From Amphibacillus xylanus NBRC 15112 (lineage in GTDB: Bacteria > Bacillota > Bacilli > Bacillales > Amphibacillaceae): a DNA stretch of 64,000 nucleotides. The stretch is from assembly GCF_000307165.1 (NCBI RefSeq), contig NC_018704.1, forward strand, positions 2,294,001 to 2,358,000, written 5' to 3'. A program made the position numbers and the translations under genes. This document shows positions 45,048-54,756 of this stretch, one piece after another. Position 1 is the first letter of the stretch; the number at the start of each line of letters is the position of its first letter. The notes under the pieces are model-generated. The model ran no database searches. It was not told where the DNA came from and saw only the letters and a list, made by a program, of their open reading frames with translations.

Positions 45048-45130
45048 TATTATTTTAAGATGGTGACTATACATAGTTTATCATTTTAATTAAATATACA
45101 TCAAAAATAAATACCAGCCTAATGCTATCT

Positions 45131-45182
45131 CCCCACTGAAGAAAATAATTTAATTATTTCACTTCTAAAGTGGGGTCTTTTA
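45131..45182 (+). terminator. Terminator after the CNNM gene
   Basis: CCCCACT (45131-45137) and AGTGGGG (45169-45175) close a long hairpin with an inner GAA..AAATAATT stem; TTTT follows. Confidence 0.75.
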
Positions 45183-45216
45183 ATTCAATGTTAGTTTTAC
45201 AGCCTAAAACCGAAAG

Positions 45217-45248
45217 AAGATCTTGGTTTAGTCTAAGGTCTTTTTTTA
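45217..45248 (+). terminator. Second terminator-like hairpin upstream of the MATE gene
   Basis: AAGATCTTGG and CTAAGGTCTTT form a stem with G-T pairs around TTTAGT, followed by T7. With the preceding terminator it insulates the MATE gene, or it could act as a leader attenuator. Confidence 0.5.
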
Positions 45249-45291
45249 TACTTAAAACATTAAACTATAACGTAAATTGTGAGGTGTCTTC

Positions 45292-46707
45292 ATGGGGAAA
45301 GATATGACAACAGGAAATCCAATAAAACTGATTTTCTATTTTGCTTTACCAATGTTTTTCGGTAATATATTTCAACAGTTTTATAATATGGCTGACACAT
45401 TTATTGTTAGTCAAACAATCGGTATCGATGCATTAGCAGCTGTAGGCTCAACTGGTAGTATTAACTTTTTAATTATTGGTTTAGCAATTGGAATTACAGC
45501 TGGATTATCAGTTATCACTGCACAGCGCTTCGGTCGTAAGGACTTTGAGGGATTAAGGAGAAGTCTTGGTACTAGTTTAATAATCGTCGTAATCGTAAGC
45601 GTTATCCTAACTTATTTTGCCACAAAAAATACGAGAACAATACTAGAGTTAATGCAAACACCGCCAGAAATCATTGATTACGCTTATGACTATTTATTTA
45701 TTATATTTGCGGGAATTGGTATAACCGTGTTATTTAATTTCTTATCAAATATTTTAAGAGCTATCGGTGATAGTCGAACTCCGTTAATATTTTTAATCAT
45801 TGCATCAATTTTAAATGTTATCTTAGACTATACATTTATCTTAGTATTCAATATGGGCGTTAGTGGTGTTGGTTACGCAACAGTTATTGCACAATTTGTC
45901 GCAACTATTTTATGTCTAATTTATATTAAACGACGTGTGCCTATTTTAAGGATTTATAAAGAAGACTGGACAAAGGATTGGTCTGAGTATAAGGAGCACT
46001 TACGTGTTGGTTTACCTTATGGATTCCAATATTCAATTATTGCTGTGGGAACAATTGCAGTACAAATCACATTAAATAGATTAGGTGCTGTATCAGTTGC
46101 TGCCTATACTTCGGCTAACAAAATTGATCAACTCTTAACGATGCCGCTTCAAACAATTGGTGTAGCGATATCGACATACGTTGCTCAAAACTTTGGTGCT
46201 AGAAAGTATGCGCGAATAAAAGAAGGCGTGACAAAAACCTTAAAGATTACTATCCTATATGGCTTTACGATTGGGCTTATTCTTTGGTTCTTTGGTCAAA
46301 CACTAACATTAATTTTTGTAGATGGTAACAATGAGGCTGTGTTAAGTTTAGCTCAACAGTATTTTAGAATCCAAGCACCATTTTATCCGTTTTTATCAAT
46401 GATATTTGTACTTAGACTATCATTACAAGGTTTGGGTAATAGTTTTGCACCAACACTTGCTGGGGCAATGGAACTTGTCGCTAGAGTATTTGGAGCAATC
46501 ATTTTATCAAATCTATTTGGTTTTGCTGGGGCAATCATGTCAAATCCACTTGCATGGATTAGCGCTGTCGTTATTTTAATACCGACATATTACGCAACAG
46601 AGAAATTAATTGTTAATGAACCTACTCCATTAGCTAAAAAACTTGCTTTTGGTTCAAAAAACGTCATTAAGAATGTTCAGCTTGAAGAGTGTCATGCGTG
46701 CCATTAG
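45292..46707 (+). CDS. MATE-family efflux transporter
   Basis: The 471-residue membrane protein has 12 predicted helices in two bundles. MATE motifs: 'FALPMFFGNIFQQFYNMADTF' at the start (in 20-residue limits, 'FGNIFQQFYNMADTFIVS'), 'LRAIGDSRTPL' and 'NFGARKYARIKEG'. It exports cationic drugs or metabolites in exchange for Na+ or H+. The start is ATG 45292 with GAGGTG. Odd: the C-terminus ends EECHACH, a C-x-x-C-x metal-binding-like tail beyond the last helix. Confidence 0.93.
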   Translation: MGKDMTTGNPIKLIFYFALPMFFGNIFQQFYNMADTFIVSQTIGIDALAAVGSTGSINFLIIGLAIGITAGLSVITAQRFGRKDFEGLRRSLGTSLIIVVIVSVILTYFATKNTRTILELMQTPPEIIDYAYDYLFIIFAGIGITVLFNFLSNILRAIGDSRTPLIFLIIASILNVILDYTFILVFNMGVSGVGYATVIAQFVATILCLIYIKRRVPILRIYKEDWTKDWSEYKEHLRVGLPYGFQYSIIAVGTIAVQITLNRLGAVSVAAYTSANKIDQLLTMPLQTIGVAISTYVAQNFGARKYARIKEGVTKTLKITILYGFTIGLILWFFGQTLTLIFVDGNNEAVLSLAQQYFRIQAPFYPFLSMIFVLRLSLQGLGNSFAPTLAGAMELVARVFGAIILSNLFGFAGAIMSNPLAWISAVVILIPTYYATEKLIVNEPTPLAKKLAFGSKNVIKNVQLEECHACH

Positions 46708-46754
46708 ATTTTCACTCAAATTAATATAACTACATGAATCATTCATAAATTCTT

Positions 46755-46797
46755 AAGCCTCCAATTGATGTTTATTTAAATCAATTTGGAGGCTTTA
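46755..46797 (+). terminator. Terminator after the MATE gene
   Basis: AAGCCTCCAATTGAT pairs with ATCAATTTGGAGGCTT (one bulge), 46755-46795. Confidence 0.85.
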
Positions 46798-46880
46798 TTG
46801 GTTCAATGTCAAATAGTGTTGGTAGGTTTTATAATTAGTCGAGAATAAATTTATTTTAGTTTTAATAAAGATACAACTTG

Positions 46881-47055
46881 TTCACCGCAGGTGAAATACA
46901 CTCGCTTTCTTACGTTTCCGCGGGCACGGCTTTTAGCTAACTAAGGCAAGCCAAGAGCGCTTGCCTTAGTGGATCTTCAGCTCGTGCTGGGACTGCGATT
47001 ACTCGTCCCACCGAAAAGATTTATTCCCGCAGAAGTCTCGTGTATTTCACCTGCT
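46881..47055. repeat. 175-bp intergenic repeat, intact copy 1
   Basis: It begins TTCACCGCAGGTGAAATACAC and ends GTGTATTTCACCTGCT, so the ends are inverted (GCAGGTGAAATACAC, 15 bp, matches its partner). The interior is GC-rich compared with the genome and has 'CCGCGGGCACGG' plus self-complementary 'AAGGCAAGC/GCTTGCCTT'. A second copy of the same length lies at 58250-60032, split by an IS110 element. It contains no ORF. The flanks 46798-46880 and 47056-47333 show no gene. Confidence 0.9.
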
Positions 47056-47333
47056 GTTTTTCATTTTTAAATTAAATGGCTGCTATTTTAACTAAGCAGT
47101 TTACTTTTGCTTTCGTTCCTCTATAACTGTAAGGGATCTAACCCTTCGTCTCTAATATTAAATGCTTTTCGTCGACTTAATTATTAGTGAATCTACTGGC
47201 CTTTTTCTATGGAAACACAAAAAAGGTGTCAGCGAATTCGTAAAAAACTCACCAACACCAAAAATTATAGAACCGCTTTATTGAGGTTAGGCTGATCTTG
47301 TTATGTCATCAATTATTGATTATTCACTCTCTA

Positions 47334-47915
47334 CTATTCACCTATCACACCACAAGCAATTCTAGCGCCTGCATTTCCAGCTGGTTGAGAGATGTAGTCA
47401 TCGGGATTTTCATGAATGACAAGACTTGTCCCCTCTTCAGTAAAGAGAGTATTTTCATGATCTGGATCAAGTGAAACTAATTTTGCTTCTAATTCTACAT
47501 ATACAGAGCCATCTTCCTTAACCAATATATTTTCAAGATCACCAGCATGGGGACCTTTTGGATGTTTGAAGCCATGTTTACTATTTGTTGGGTTATAGTG
47601 CCCACCTGCAGACTCAAAATCAGGTGGTACGCATGCTCCACGATCATGAATGTGAAAACCATGCTCACCAGGTGGTAAGTTATCTCCCTCTAAGATAATT
47701 TTCACACCACCTTCAGATTGCTCAGTCAGGGTTGCAGTTGCTATTTCCATGCCATGACTATTAATTAAACCGACAACTACCGCTTCAGGCAAAGCACTTA
47801 CTTCAACCGCTTCATTATCAAGTTCTTTATGGCCTTCTTGATTATCATCTTGTTGACATCCAATAGCTGTGACCATAATGATTAGTAGCAAAAATAATCT
47901 GAAGTATTTTTTCAC
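47334..47915 (-). CDS. sodC: Exported Cu/Zn superoxide dismutase-like lipoprotein
   Basis: GTG 47915, 8 nt after AAAGGAG, gives a 193-residue protein with a lipoprotein signal (Cys in 'VTAIGCQQ'). The SodC fold is clear: 'GFHIHDRGAC' (two His), 'GGHYNPTNSKHG' (His, His), 'GPHAGDLENI' (His, Asp) and 'SLVIHENPDDY' (His). All metal ligands of Cu/Zn SOD appear kept, unlike Bacillus subtilis YojM, which is described as missing copper ligands. It would remove superoxide outside the membrane. Monocistronic. Confidence 0.9.
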   Translation of the reverse strand: MKKYFRLFLLLIIMVTAIGCQQDDNQEGHKELDNEAVEVSALPEAVVVGLINSHGMEIATATLTEQSEGGVKIILEGDNLPPGEHGFHIHDRGACVPPDFESAGGHYNPTNSKHGFKHPKGPHAGDLENILVKEDGSVYVELEAKLVSLDPDHENTLFTEEGTSLVIHENPDDYISQPAGNAGARIACGVIGE

Positions 47916-48001
47916 CACTTCTACTCCTTTCATTTATAAGATATTTTCTATAACAGTTTGGACAAGTACTGCTTTATTTAGTCCCTGATAGGCAAAGTAA
48001 A

Positions 48002-48036
48002 AAGGAAATGATTCAGAAAAACTTTAGACCATTTCC
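48002..48036 (-). terminator. Terminator after the chemoreceptor gene
   Basis: GGAAATG (48004-48010) pairs with CATTTCC (48030-48036); the minus strand continues TTTTTAC. Confidence 0.7.
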
Positions 48037-48058
48037 TCGATAATTTATGCTCATTACA

Positions 48059-49786
48059 CTAAACTTTAAATTTCCCAACTAGCATATTTAGATTTTGACT
48101 AGATTCAAATAACGTTTTGGACCTGTCAGCCATGTGTTCCATCGTACTTGAAGTTTCCTCAGCGGATGATGCTATTTCTTCAATCCCAGCTGCTGATTGT
48201 TGTGAAATTGAAGCCATTTCCTGTGCAACGTTGCTCACATGAACTGATTCTTGGTTCAATAGTGATAAATTTTCAATCGTTGATCGAATATGCGTTACCA
48301 TCTGATCAACTGCATACTCAATCTCATTTAATCTTAATCCTGTTAGTTCAATATCATTCATCCCTTGTTGTATTTCTTGATAACTTTCTTTTAACGTTGT
48401 TGATACTATTTGCGTCTCTTTCTGATTATCTTGAGTTATTGTCGTAATTGTATTGACTGATTTTTTTACTTCTTCAGCTAATTGCCGGACCTCGTCTGCT
48501 ACAACGGTGAACCCTAGGCCATGTTCACCTGCTCGAGCCGCTTCTATCGAAGCATTTAAGGCTAGTAAATTTGTCTGCTCTGAAATTTCTTTAATAAACT
48601 GGACAAGCCGAGATATTTGCGTAGATTTTTGATTTAGACTATCCAATTGCTCAATTACTTTTTGGACAATTTGATTAATAATGTCCATCTGATTAACAGA
48701 TTTTTTCATATAATCTTGACCTTGGGCAGTCTTGTCAAGCATCTCATTTAGTAATTGATCTACTGCTTCATTACTTTGATCAATGTGACTAATTTTCCTT
48801 ACAAAATCACGTACTATATTCTCCAATTGATTTGCGAATGCTGCTTGATCATCTGTACCTTTAGCTAGATCATTCATCGTTATAGCGATCTGTTGTGTAC
48901 CTAATTTTACATCTTCAGCTGATTGATTTAATTGCCCACTCTGTTGATCAACCACCTCAGATGTTTGTTTAATTGAAGTTACCATTTTACTTAACTGTAA
49001 GCGCATTTGATTAATCGTATGGAATAACTGTCCAATCTCATCTTTTCCAGACAAAATAGTATTGGCTTTTGTTAAATCACCAGAAGCAATTCTACTAGCT
49101 TCATGAACGATATGATTCAGTCTTTTAGATACATGACGACTAACGATTAATACTAGTATGACTGCAATAATTATCGTTGTAAGCATGCTATAAAGTAGTA
49201 AGTTCTGGGCGAACAACTGGCTTTGATAGACTGTTTCTTCAGCATCATGACGATCTTCAATTATTAATTCACTTAAATCACCTAGAGCTGATGTAGTTTC
49301 TTCTGTTAATTGAATATATCGATTACTATGTAGGCGTACAACAAATTCACGGTTTCCACTGATCGTCATAAAGTCTTGGTAAAGCATGTCCGTTAATTGT
49401 CCATTATAATCTACTATCTTATTTAGTAGATCAATCTGTTTTCCATGCTTAAGTCGTTCTTTTAATAAGTCAAATTGCTCATTAATTTCTTGATCGATTG
49501 CTTCAAACTCATTTACATATGTTTGACTACCAAATTGAGCATAGCCCATAACCGATAATCCCTTAGACCGAATCTTATCACTTAGCTCAGTGACTAATAA
49601 AGCATGATCAGAGTTATCATTAAGTGTCTCTACACTCTGATTTGTCTGATTAATCGCTCGTGCAACAAAGGTAATTGACGTTACTAACAGGATAAAGAGT
49701 AAAATAAAAATTAAACCGTACTTCCAAGCTATTGGTAAATGATCGGCATTTACCTTAAAGAATAGTCTTCTCATATACTTTTTCAT
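48059..49786 (-). CDS. Methyl-accepting chemotaxis protein
   Basis: The 575-residue receptor has a first membrane helix (about 22-44), a four-helix-bundle periplasmic-type sensor domain (about 45-195), a second helix (196-217), HAMP (about 218-270) and a long cytoplasmic coiled coil with the conserved hairpin tip '[16 protein letters not shown]'. It signals to CheA/CheW. It is a single gene; the ligand is unknown. It implies a motile or previously motile cell. Confidence 0.93.
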   Translation of the reverse strand: MKKYMRRLFFKVNADHLPIAWKYGLIFILLFILLVTSITFVARAINQTNQSVETLNDNSDHALLVTELSDKIRSKGLSVMGYAQFGSQTYVNEFEAIDQEINEQFDLLKERLKHGKQIDLLNKIVDYNGQLTDMLYQDFMTISGNREFVVRLHSNRYIQLTEETTSALGDLSELIIEDRHDAEETVYQSQLFAQNLLLYSMLTTIIIAVILVLIVSRHVSKRLNHIVHEASRIASGDLTKANTILSGKDEIGQLFHTINQMRLQLSKMVTSIKQTSEVVDQQSGQLNQSAEDVKLGTQQIAITMNDLAKGTDDQAAFANQLENIVRDFVRKISHIDQSNEAVDQLLNEMLDKTAQGQDYMKKSVNQMDIINQIVQKVIEQLDSLNQKSTQISRLVQFIKEISEQTNLLALNASIEAARAGEHGLGFTVVADEVRQLAEEVKKSVNTITTITQDNQKETQIVSTTLKESYQEIQQGMNDIELTGLRLNEIEYAVDQMVTHIRSTIENLSLLNQESVHVSNVAQEMASISQQSAAGIEEIASSAEETSSTMEHMADRSKTLFESSQNLNMLVGKFKV

Positions 49787-49813
49787 ATTCTAATATGCCC
49801 CCTCTACTAAAAA

Positions 49814-49841
49814 AGCACTACCAAATAGTAGTGTTTTTTTG
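49814..49841. terminator. Hairpin with T7, upstream of the chemoreceptor gene
   Basis: CACTAC (49816-49821) pairs with GTAGTG (49828-49833), with T7 on the plus strand and T6 on the minus strand. Confidence 0.65.
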
Positions 49842-49964
49842 GAAAACTAGTATAGATGTATTTTTTGACAGTTAAAATATTCCTCTATTTACAGACTATC
49901 AAAACAAGTTAAAGCCTCTGTTAACTCGTTGTAAATTCAATGTAAAATTTTTATTTTTACCCAT

Positions 49965-49999
49965 AAAAAAACTCAAACAACCGGTTAAGATTGTTTGAG
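49965..49999 (-). terminator. Terminator after the aldo/keto reductase
   Basis: CTCAAACAA (49972-49980) and TTGTTTGAG (49991-49999) form a perfect stem, with T7 on the minus strand. Confidence 0.9.
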
Positions 50000-50015
50000 C
50001 GTATGTTAGCTTTTA

Positions 50016-50834
50016 TTATAATTGATCTGGGTCTGTTCCTAGTCGATTACCGCAGTTTAAGGCTTCGATCCTTGTCATGTCTTCGTTAGATAATTCAAAA
50101 TCAAAAATATCAGCATTTTCCTTTTGTCGAGATTGATTTACAGACTTCGGTATTGTGATAATCCCATTCTGATAATCCCAACGAATAATAATTTGCGCAG
50201 GAGACTTGCGATACTTTGCTGCCAACTCCTGAAGCACTGGATGATCTAAATATGTCGCCTTCCCAATCGGTGACCATGCCTCTACGGCAATATTATGATT
50301 TCGGCAATACTCTCTTACCTCTACTTGAGCAAGCTGTGGATGTAATTCAATCTGATTAATTGCAGGCTTTATTGTTGCATCCTTCATCAAATCCTCTAAA
50401 TGATGAGGGTGGAAATTACTCACACCAATTGCACGTGCCTTTTTATCATGATAAATTTTTTCAAGAGCTCGCCAAGTTTCTTTATACTTACCAGGTATCG
50501 GCCAATGAACAAGATAAAGGTCAACATAATCCATATTTAGGCGTGTTAAACTTCGCTCAAATGCTGCTAATGTCTCTTCATAACCTTGCTCATCATTCCA
50601 TACTTTTGTCGTAACAAAGATCTCATCCCTTGGAATACCGCTATCTGCAATTGCTTTACCAACGCCCTCCTCATTTTGATAGAAAGAAGCCGTATCAATA
50701 TGACGGTAACCTAGTTCAAGAGCTGAACGAACGGCATCATACACTGTTTTCCCGTCTTCAACTTTGTAAACACCCAGTCCAATTACCGGTATTTCGACAC
50801 CATTATTTAATGTTTTTGTCGTAGTTAAACCCAT
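50016..50834 (-). CDS. Aldo/keto reductase (YvgN/2,5-diketogluconate reductase type)
   Basis: The 272-residue (alpha/beta)8 NADPH-dependent enzyme has the catalytic Asp in 'GYRHIDTASFYQNEEGVG', Tyr in 'SFYQNE', Lys in 'VTTKVWND' and His in 'LYLVHWPIPG', plus 'IGVSNFHPHHLEDL'. It reduces aldehydes such as methylglyoxal. ATG 50834 is 10 nt after AGGAG; TTG 50840 is the alternative. Monocistronic. Confidence 0.93.
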   Translation of the reverse strand: MGLTTTKTLNNGVEIPVIGLGVYKVEDGKTVYDAVRSALELGYRHIDTASFYQNEEGVGKAIADSGIPRDEIFVTTKVWNDEQGYEETLAAFERSLTRLNMDYVDLYLVHWPIPGKYKETWRALEKIYHDKKARAIGVSNFHPHHLEDLMKDATIKPAINQIELHPQLAQVEVREYCRNHNIAVEAWSPIGKATYLDHPVLQELAAKYRKSPAQIIIRWDYQNGIITIPKSVNQSRQKENADIFDFELSNEDMTRIEALNCGNRLGTDPDQL

Positions 50835-51085
50835 GAACAAGACACTCCTTATACTAAATTATTTTTGATTTGACACACTTATACATTTTCACTTAAATTT
50901 TAACACATTTAGCTAAAATTTCTCACCTAAAATGAAATTATCATATATAATATAATTACTAGAACTTAACACCCTCTAGTCGTTTTAGACAATTTCTTCT
51001 TAATTACCCTCTAATTAGCTAAGCAAAATCCTTTTGTTATTCTATTAAATCTGGTATGATAAAAACTCATGATCTCACATAAAAA

Positions 51086-51156
51086 CATCAATATATAGTA
51101 TTAAGTTATCATTTTCGATTCTATATATTGATTTTTTTATATTTAGAGGTTATGAT
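51086..51156 (+). promoter_or_regulatory. nrdJ promoter with tandem NrdR-like boxes
   Basis: CAATATATAGTAT (from 51089) and CTATATATTGATT (from 51121) match the NrdR core C-W-ATATAT-W-G-T-G-T at 12 and 11 of 13 positions; they start exactly 32 bp apart, three helical turns, as is typical for NrdR. TTGATT (51128-51133) with TATGAT (51151-51156) at 17 bp is the likely promoter, so the second box overlaps -35. The boxes are also partly complementary, which mimics a hairpin. AACGC/GCGTT (51172-51188) is a small leader hairpin. A second possible promoter ends in TATGAT at 51055-51060. Confidence 0.7.
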
Positions 51157-51223
51157 TATAATTGTCAAAAAAACGCCCTTGAAGCGTTAATATTATTATT
51201 CATATATACAAAGGAGCGGTCTT

Positions 51224-53647
51224 ATGATTATCGAGTATGTAACCGATGGTTTTGTCGAAAAAGTGGTCAAAGAAAACCCAAACCCACTAACGGAGATTGG
51301 TAGTTTTGTTTATACTAGAACTTATTCTAGATGGAAGGCTACGAAAGGCAGACGTGAATATTGGCAAGAAACAGTTCAACGCGCTGTCAACTATAATATG
51401 ACTTTAGCTAGTGACCACCTTATTAAAATTGGCCTAGAGCCGGATTACCGCGCACTACAACAAGAAGCAGAGCGGATCTTTTTAAGCATTTATAATACAA
51501 AACAGTTCCCTTCTGGCCGTACATTATGGCTTGGTGGTGGAAATGACGTTATAAATGAAAAATTTACACTTGGTAATTTTAACTGTTCATTTACAAACAT
51601 AACAGATTGGAAGGACTTATCCGAAGTATTTTATTTATTACTAGTTGGGACAGGTATTGGGATTAAATCAACACTTAAAATGGCAAAAAGAATGCCAAAG
51701 ATCAGAACTAACGTTAAAGTACTCCACTCAGAGTACCGCCCAGTCAAAAAAGAAGAACGTCTGGAGCATTCAAAGCTTGTTGAAATTGGTAATGGCTTTG
51801 CCAAAATCTATATTGGTGATTCAAAAGAAGGTTGGGTTGAATCATTACAGCTTTATTTAGATGTTCTAACAAAAGTAGAATACAAGCATATTCATACAAT
51901 TAAATTTAGCTATAACTCAGTACGCCCTAAAGGAGAAAGACTGAAAACATTTGGTGGTACTGCATCAGGTCACGAACCGCTTAAAGAAATGTTTGAAGGA
52001 TTTTCAAAAGTACTTAAAAATGAAATTGATGATAGTTTAGCACCAATTGAAACAGATGAAGACGGCTACGGACAAGTTAGACCAATCCACATTCTTGATA
52101 TGGCTAACTTAATCGGCGCGAACGTCGTTGTTGGTGGAGTAAGAAGAACAGCAGAAATTTTCTTATCAGATGCTGATGATATTGAAGTATTACTTGCTAA
52201 ATACGGCATTAATGGCTTCTGGACACAAGATCACTTTGATCAACACGAAAAAGTAAAAGCATCATTAATTAAAAATGGCATTACGTTACCTAAATGGTTT
52301 GAGGAAATGTCAATTAAACAGCATGCTGTTTCTTACGATGATGGCAAAAACCTTAAATACTTCGATGATGAAGCTGTTGCACTAGCTTTTGCTGAAGAAG
52401 TTGGTGGTTACCATATGCATCCTGTGCGTGAACCACGTAAAAACATTGATCACCGTCGTATGAGTAATAACTCTGTAGCCTTTACTAAAAAACCTACAAA
52501 TGAAAGACTAAGCCTTCAATTTGAATTATTAAAAGGTGAAGGTGAACCAGCATTTGTTAACCTTGAAGAGGCTGCTCGACGAGTATTAACACAATTAGGA
52601 GATTCAAATCCTTCAAGAAATAGACTAGAGTATATCATGGAAGAAATTGGTTTAAACCCTTGTGTTGAGATTATTTTATTCAGTAAAAACGTATGTAACT
52701 TAACAACTGTTAACGTTACAGCATTTATTGATGAAAATGGTCAACTTGACGAAGCTGGATTATTACAAGCACAAAGAGATTCAGCTCGTATCGGCCTAAG
52801 AATGACACTTGCTAATTTAGAACTTGAAAATTGGGATAAAGTACAGAAGCGTGACCGCTTATTAGGTACTTCATTAACAGGTTGGAAGGATGCAATGTCG
52901 ATACTTGGCTATACTGAAGAACAAGAAGAAGAATTACAAAGAAAGCTTCACCACGCATCACGTAGCGAAGCTGATAAGTATGCAAAAGAATTAAGAATTA
53001 ATGCACCATTACTTGTTACAGCAGTTAAACCTGAAGGAACATTAAGTCAAGTTGCTCGAAACCCGAGAACAGACTCTCCTGTTTCAAGTGGGTTACACTG
53101 GTCACACTCACCATACTACATCAGAAGAATTCGAATTAATGAAGCTGATCCATTAGCTAAAGTTGCTTTAGACTTAGGCTGGACAGTGAACCCTGAAGTA
53201 GGTACAGAAGGTGACACACATGAAGAACGATTAGCAAATGCGAAAACACTTGTGATTGACTTCCCTGTTGCTTCTGGAGCTGACAAGACGAAAGATGATG
53301 TATCTGTAGATGAGCAGTTTGACAACTACTTTAGCTTCCAAAATCATTATACAGAGCACAACACATCAAACACGATTACAGTTAAACCAGATGAATGGGA
53401 CCGTGCAGAAGAACGTGTACTAGAAGGCTGGGATAACTTTGTTGGAGTATCGTTCTTAGCACATGATGGTGGAACATACCAACTTACACCATACGAAGCT
53501 ATTTCAAAAGAAGAGTATGAGGAACTCAAAGCAAAAATGATTCCTTTCTCTGCTGAATTATTAAAGCAATATGAAGTGTCAGATAATTTAGAAGCAGCTG
53601 ATATTGGCAATGACAGCTGTACAACTGGAGCTTGTCCAGTTAGATAA
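51224..53647 (+). CDS. nrdJ: Adenosylcobalamin-dependent ribonucleoside-triphosphate reductase (class II, monomeric)
   Basis: The 807-residue enzyme makes dNTPs with or without oxygen, using vitamin B12. '[10 protein letters not shown]' and '[15 protein letters not shown]' match Lactobacillus RTPR. The thiyl-radical Cys480 is in NPCVEI, the partner Cys region is CNLTTVN, and the C-terminal redox pair is Cys799/Cys804 in [10 protein letters not shown]. It is about 70 residues longer than L. leichmannii RTPR. AAAGGAG precedes ATG. Control is likely by NrdR. The next genes look like B12 uptake. Confidence 0.95.
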   Translation: MIIEYVTDGFVEKVVKENPNPLTEIGSFVYTRTYSRWKATKGRREYWQETVQRAVNYNMTLASDHLIKIGLEPDYRALQQEAERIFLSIYNTKQFPSGRTLWLGGGNDVINEKFTLGNFNCSFTNITDWKDLSEVFYLLLVGTGIGIKSTLKMAKRMPKIRTNVKVLHSEYRPVKKEERLEHSKLVEIGNGFAKIYIGDSKEGWVESLQLYLDVLTKVEYKHIHTIKFSYNSVRPKGERLKTFGGTASGHEPLKEMFEGFSKVLKNEIDDSLAPIETDEDGYGQVRPIHILDMANLIGANVVVGGVRRTAEIFLSDADDIEVLLAKYGINGFWTQDHFDQHEKVKASLIKNGITLPKWFEEMSIKQHAVSYDDGKNLKYFDDEAVALAFAEEVGGYHMHPVREPRKNIDHRRMSNNSVAFTKKPTNERLSLQFELLKGEGEPAFVNLEEAARRVLTQLGDSNPSRNRLEYIMEEIGLNPCVEIILFSKNVCNLTTVNVTAFIDENGQLDEAGLLQAQRDSARIGLRMTLANLELENWDKVQKRDRLLGTSLTGWKDAMSILGYTEEQEEELQRKLHHASRSEADKYAKELRINAPLLVTAVKPEGTLSQVARNPRTDSPVSSGLHWSHSPYYIRRIRINEADPLAKVALDLGWTVNPEVGTEGDTHEERLANAKTLVIDFPVASGADKTKDDVSVDEQFDNYFSFQNHYTEHNTSNTITVKPDEWDRAEERVLEGWDNFVGVSFLAHDGGTYQLTPYEAISKEEYEELKAKMIPFSAELLKQYEVSDNLEAADIGNDSCTTGACPVR

Positions 53648-53716
53648 TATCTTTAGACGAGATGGTATCACCTAAACGTTGATGCCATCTCTAAAAAATA
53701 ATGATCTAGGAGTTGT

Positions 53717-54115
53717 ATGATAATGAAAATGAAGAACATACTTTTTGCCATCGTACTAACATTAGGTATACTTGTCGGTTGTGGTACAGCAGATAATAAT
53801 CCAAATGTTGCAGATACAGAACAAACAGAAGTTCAAGTTGAAATTATAATTTCTCTTGAAAACCAAGAAGAAATACTTGAAGAAGAAGTCCTTACCGTCG
53901 ATGCAGGGACAAGTTTAATGGAAGTAATGGAAGAAAACTTTGACGTCATAAATAATGGTGGTTTCATTTCTTCAATAAACGGTATTCAAGCAGAAGATGG
54001 CCAACCATATGCATGGATGTATACCGTAAATGGTGAAGATGCGACGAAAGGTGCAGAAGACTACATCATTAAAGATGGCGATGTGATCGAGTTTGACTTC
54101 CATAGCTGGGAATAA
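53717..54115 (+). CDS. DUF4430 (transcobalamin-like) lipoprotein
   Basis: The 132-residue protein has a lipobox LVGC and a DUF4430 domain ('DAGTSLMEVMEENFDV', 'AWMYTVNGE', 'KDGDVIEFDFHSW'). This ubiquitin-like domain is shared with the vitamin B12 binders intrinsic factor and transcobalamin. It overlaps the following ECF S-component gene by 23 nt and lies 69 bp after the B12-dependent nrdJ, so I infer a surface cobalamin-binding role. The start may be ATG 53717 or ATG 53723 (better spacing from AGGAG). Confidence 0.85.
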   Translation: MIMKMKNILFAIVLTLGILVGCGTADNNPNVADTEQTEVQVEIIISLENQEEILEEEVLTVDAGTSLMEVMEENFDVINNGGFISSINGIQAEDGQPYAWMYTVNGEDATKGAEDYIIKDGDVIEFDFHSWE

Positions 54116-54611
54116 AAAATTAACCGTTAAAAAAATAACGATGCTGTCGATGTTGATAAGTATCGCTGTTATTGGCAGAGTTTATATGAATTTTATACCT
54201 AATGTACAACCATTAACGACAATTATTATTATTACTGCCGTACTTATGGGCCGTACAAATGGTATGATTCTCGCAGCAATAAGCATTATCGTCAGTAATA
54301 TGTATTTAGGGGTTGGAACTTGGACATTTTCACAAATTGTTTCGTTTTCGTTAATCGCCCTTATTGCAGGAAGCTTCTATCGTCTAAAAGATAAAAAGCA
54401 TTTTATTTATTTACTAGCAGTTATTAGCGGGTTAGCTGGTTACTTTCACGGTTTTATCATGTCCATTTTTAACTATATTATCTTCGGTAACTTTTGGGCT
54501 TATTATTTTGCTGGTCTCCCATTTGATACTTATCATGCCGTTGGTAATATCGTTATTACTTTAATCTTGTATCAACCAATCCGATCAACATTTAAGATCG
54601 CCAAGATCTAA
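54093..54611 (+). CDS. ECF transporter S component, predicted for cobalamin (CbrT-type)
   Basis: The 172-residue protein has five or six membrane helices and looks like an energy-coupling-factor S component: 'RVYMNFIPNVQPLTTIIIIT' and 'VLMGRTNGMILAAISIIVSN' near the start, 'YHAVGNIVITLIL' near the end. It overlaps the DUF4430 gene; the TTG start at 54093 would be coupled to it, and an ATG at 54141 is an alternative without a ribosome site. With the B12-binding lipoprotein and nrdJ it probably forms a B12 supply unit. Other ECF parts are not in the window. Confidence 0.75.
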   Translation: MTSIAGNKKLTVKKITMLSMLISIAVIGRVYMNFIPNVQPLTTIIIITAVLMGRTNGMILAAISIIVSNMYLGVGTWTFSQIVSFSLIALIAGSFYRLKDKKHFIYLLAVISGLAGYFHGFIMSIFNYIIFGNFWAYYFAGLPFDTYHAVGNIVITLILYQPIRSTFKIAKI

Positions 54612-54646
54612 AGTCACTACATTTTTTTATGTGGTGGCTTTTTTTA
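54611..54646 (+). terminator. Terminator after the ECF S gene
   Basis: AGTCACTACAT and ATGTGGTGGCT pair with G-T pairs around a T-rich loop; T7 follows. Confidence 0.75.
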
Positions 54647-54756
54647 TTTCCACACATTATCGATCCTTCCACATATTGATTGTATGAATTTTATCTTAGA
54701 GCAAAAGATAAAGGTGATCCTATTTAGGGATCCAACTTGAGGAGGTGAAGATCTTA

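Noticed and set aside
47062-47333. A hidden gene or RNA between the repeat and sodC
   Set aside because: Only weak stems (GGTGT..ACACC) without T runs, and no ORF with a ribosome site.
51087-51139. Hairpin plus T7 before nrdJ as a terminator or attenuator
   Set aside because: Complementarity comes from two palindromic NrdR-like cores at 32-bp spacing; the stem is nearly all A-T and the T run is the spacer of a good promoter.
50835-51223. Cobalamin riboswitch upstream of nrdJ
   Set aside because: No B12-box-like sequence or multi-stem structure is visible; the leader from the likely promoter is only about 60 nt.
52655-52680. NPCVEI instead of NPCGEI in NrdJ as a missing key residue
   Set aside because: The radical Cys and Glu are kept; the residue after Cys varies among RNR classes.
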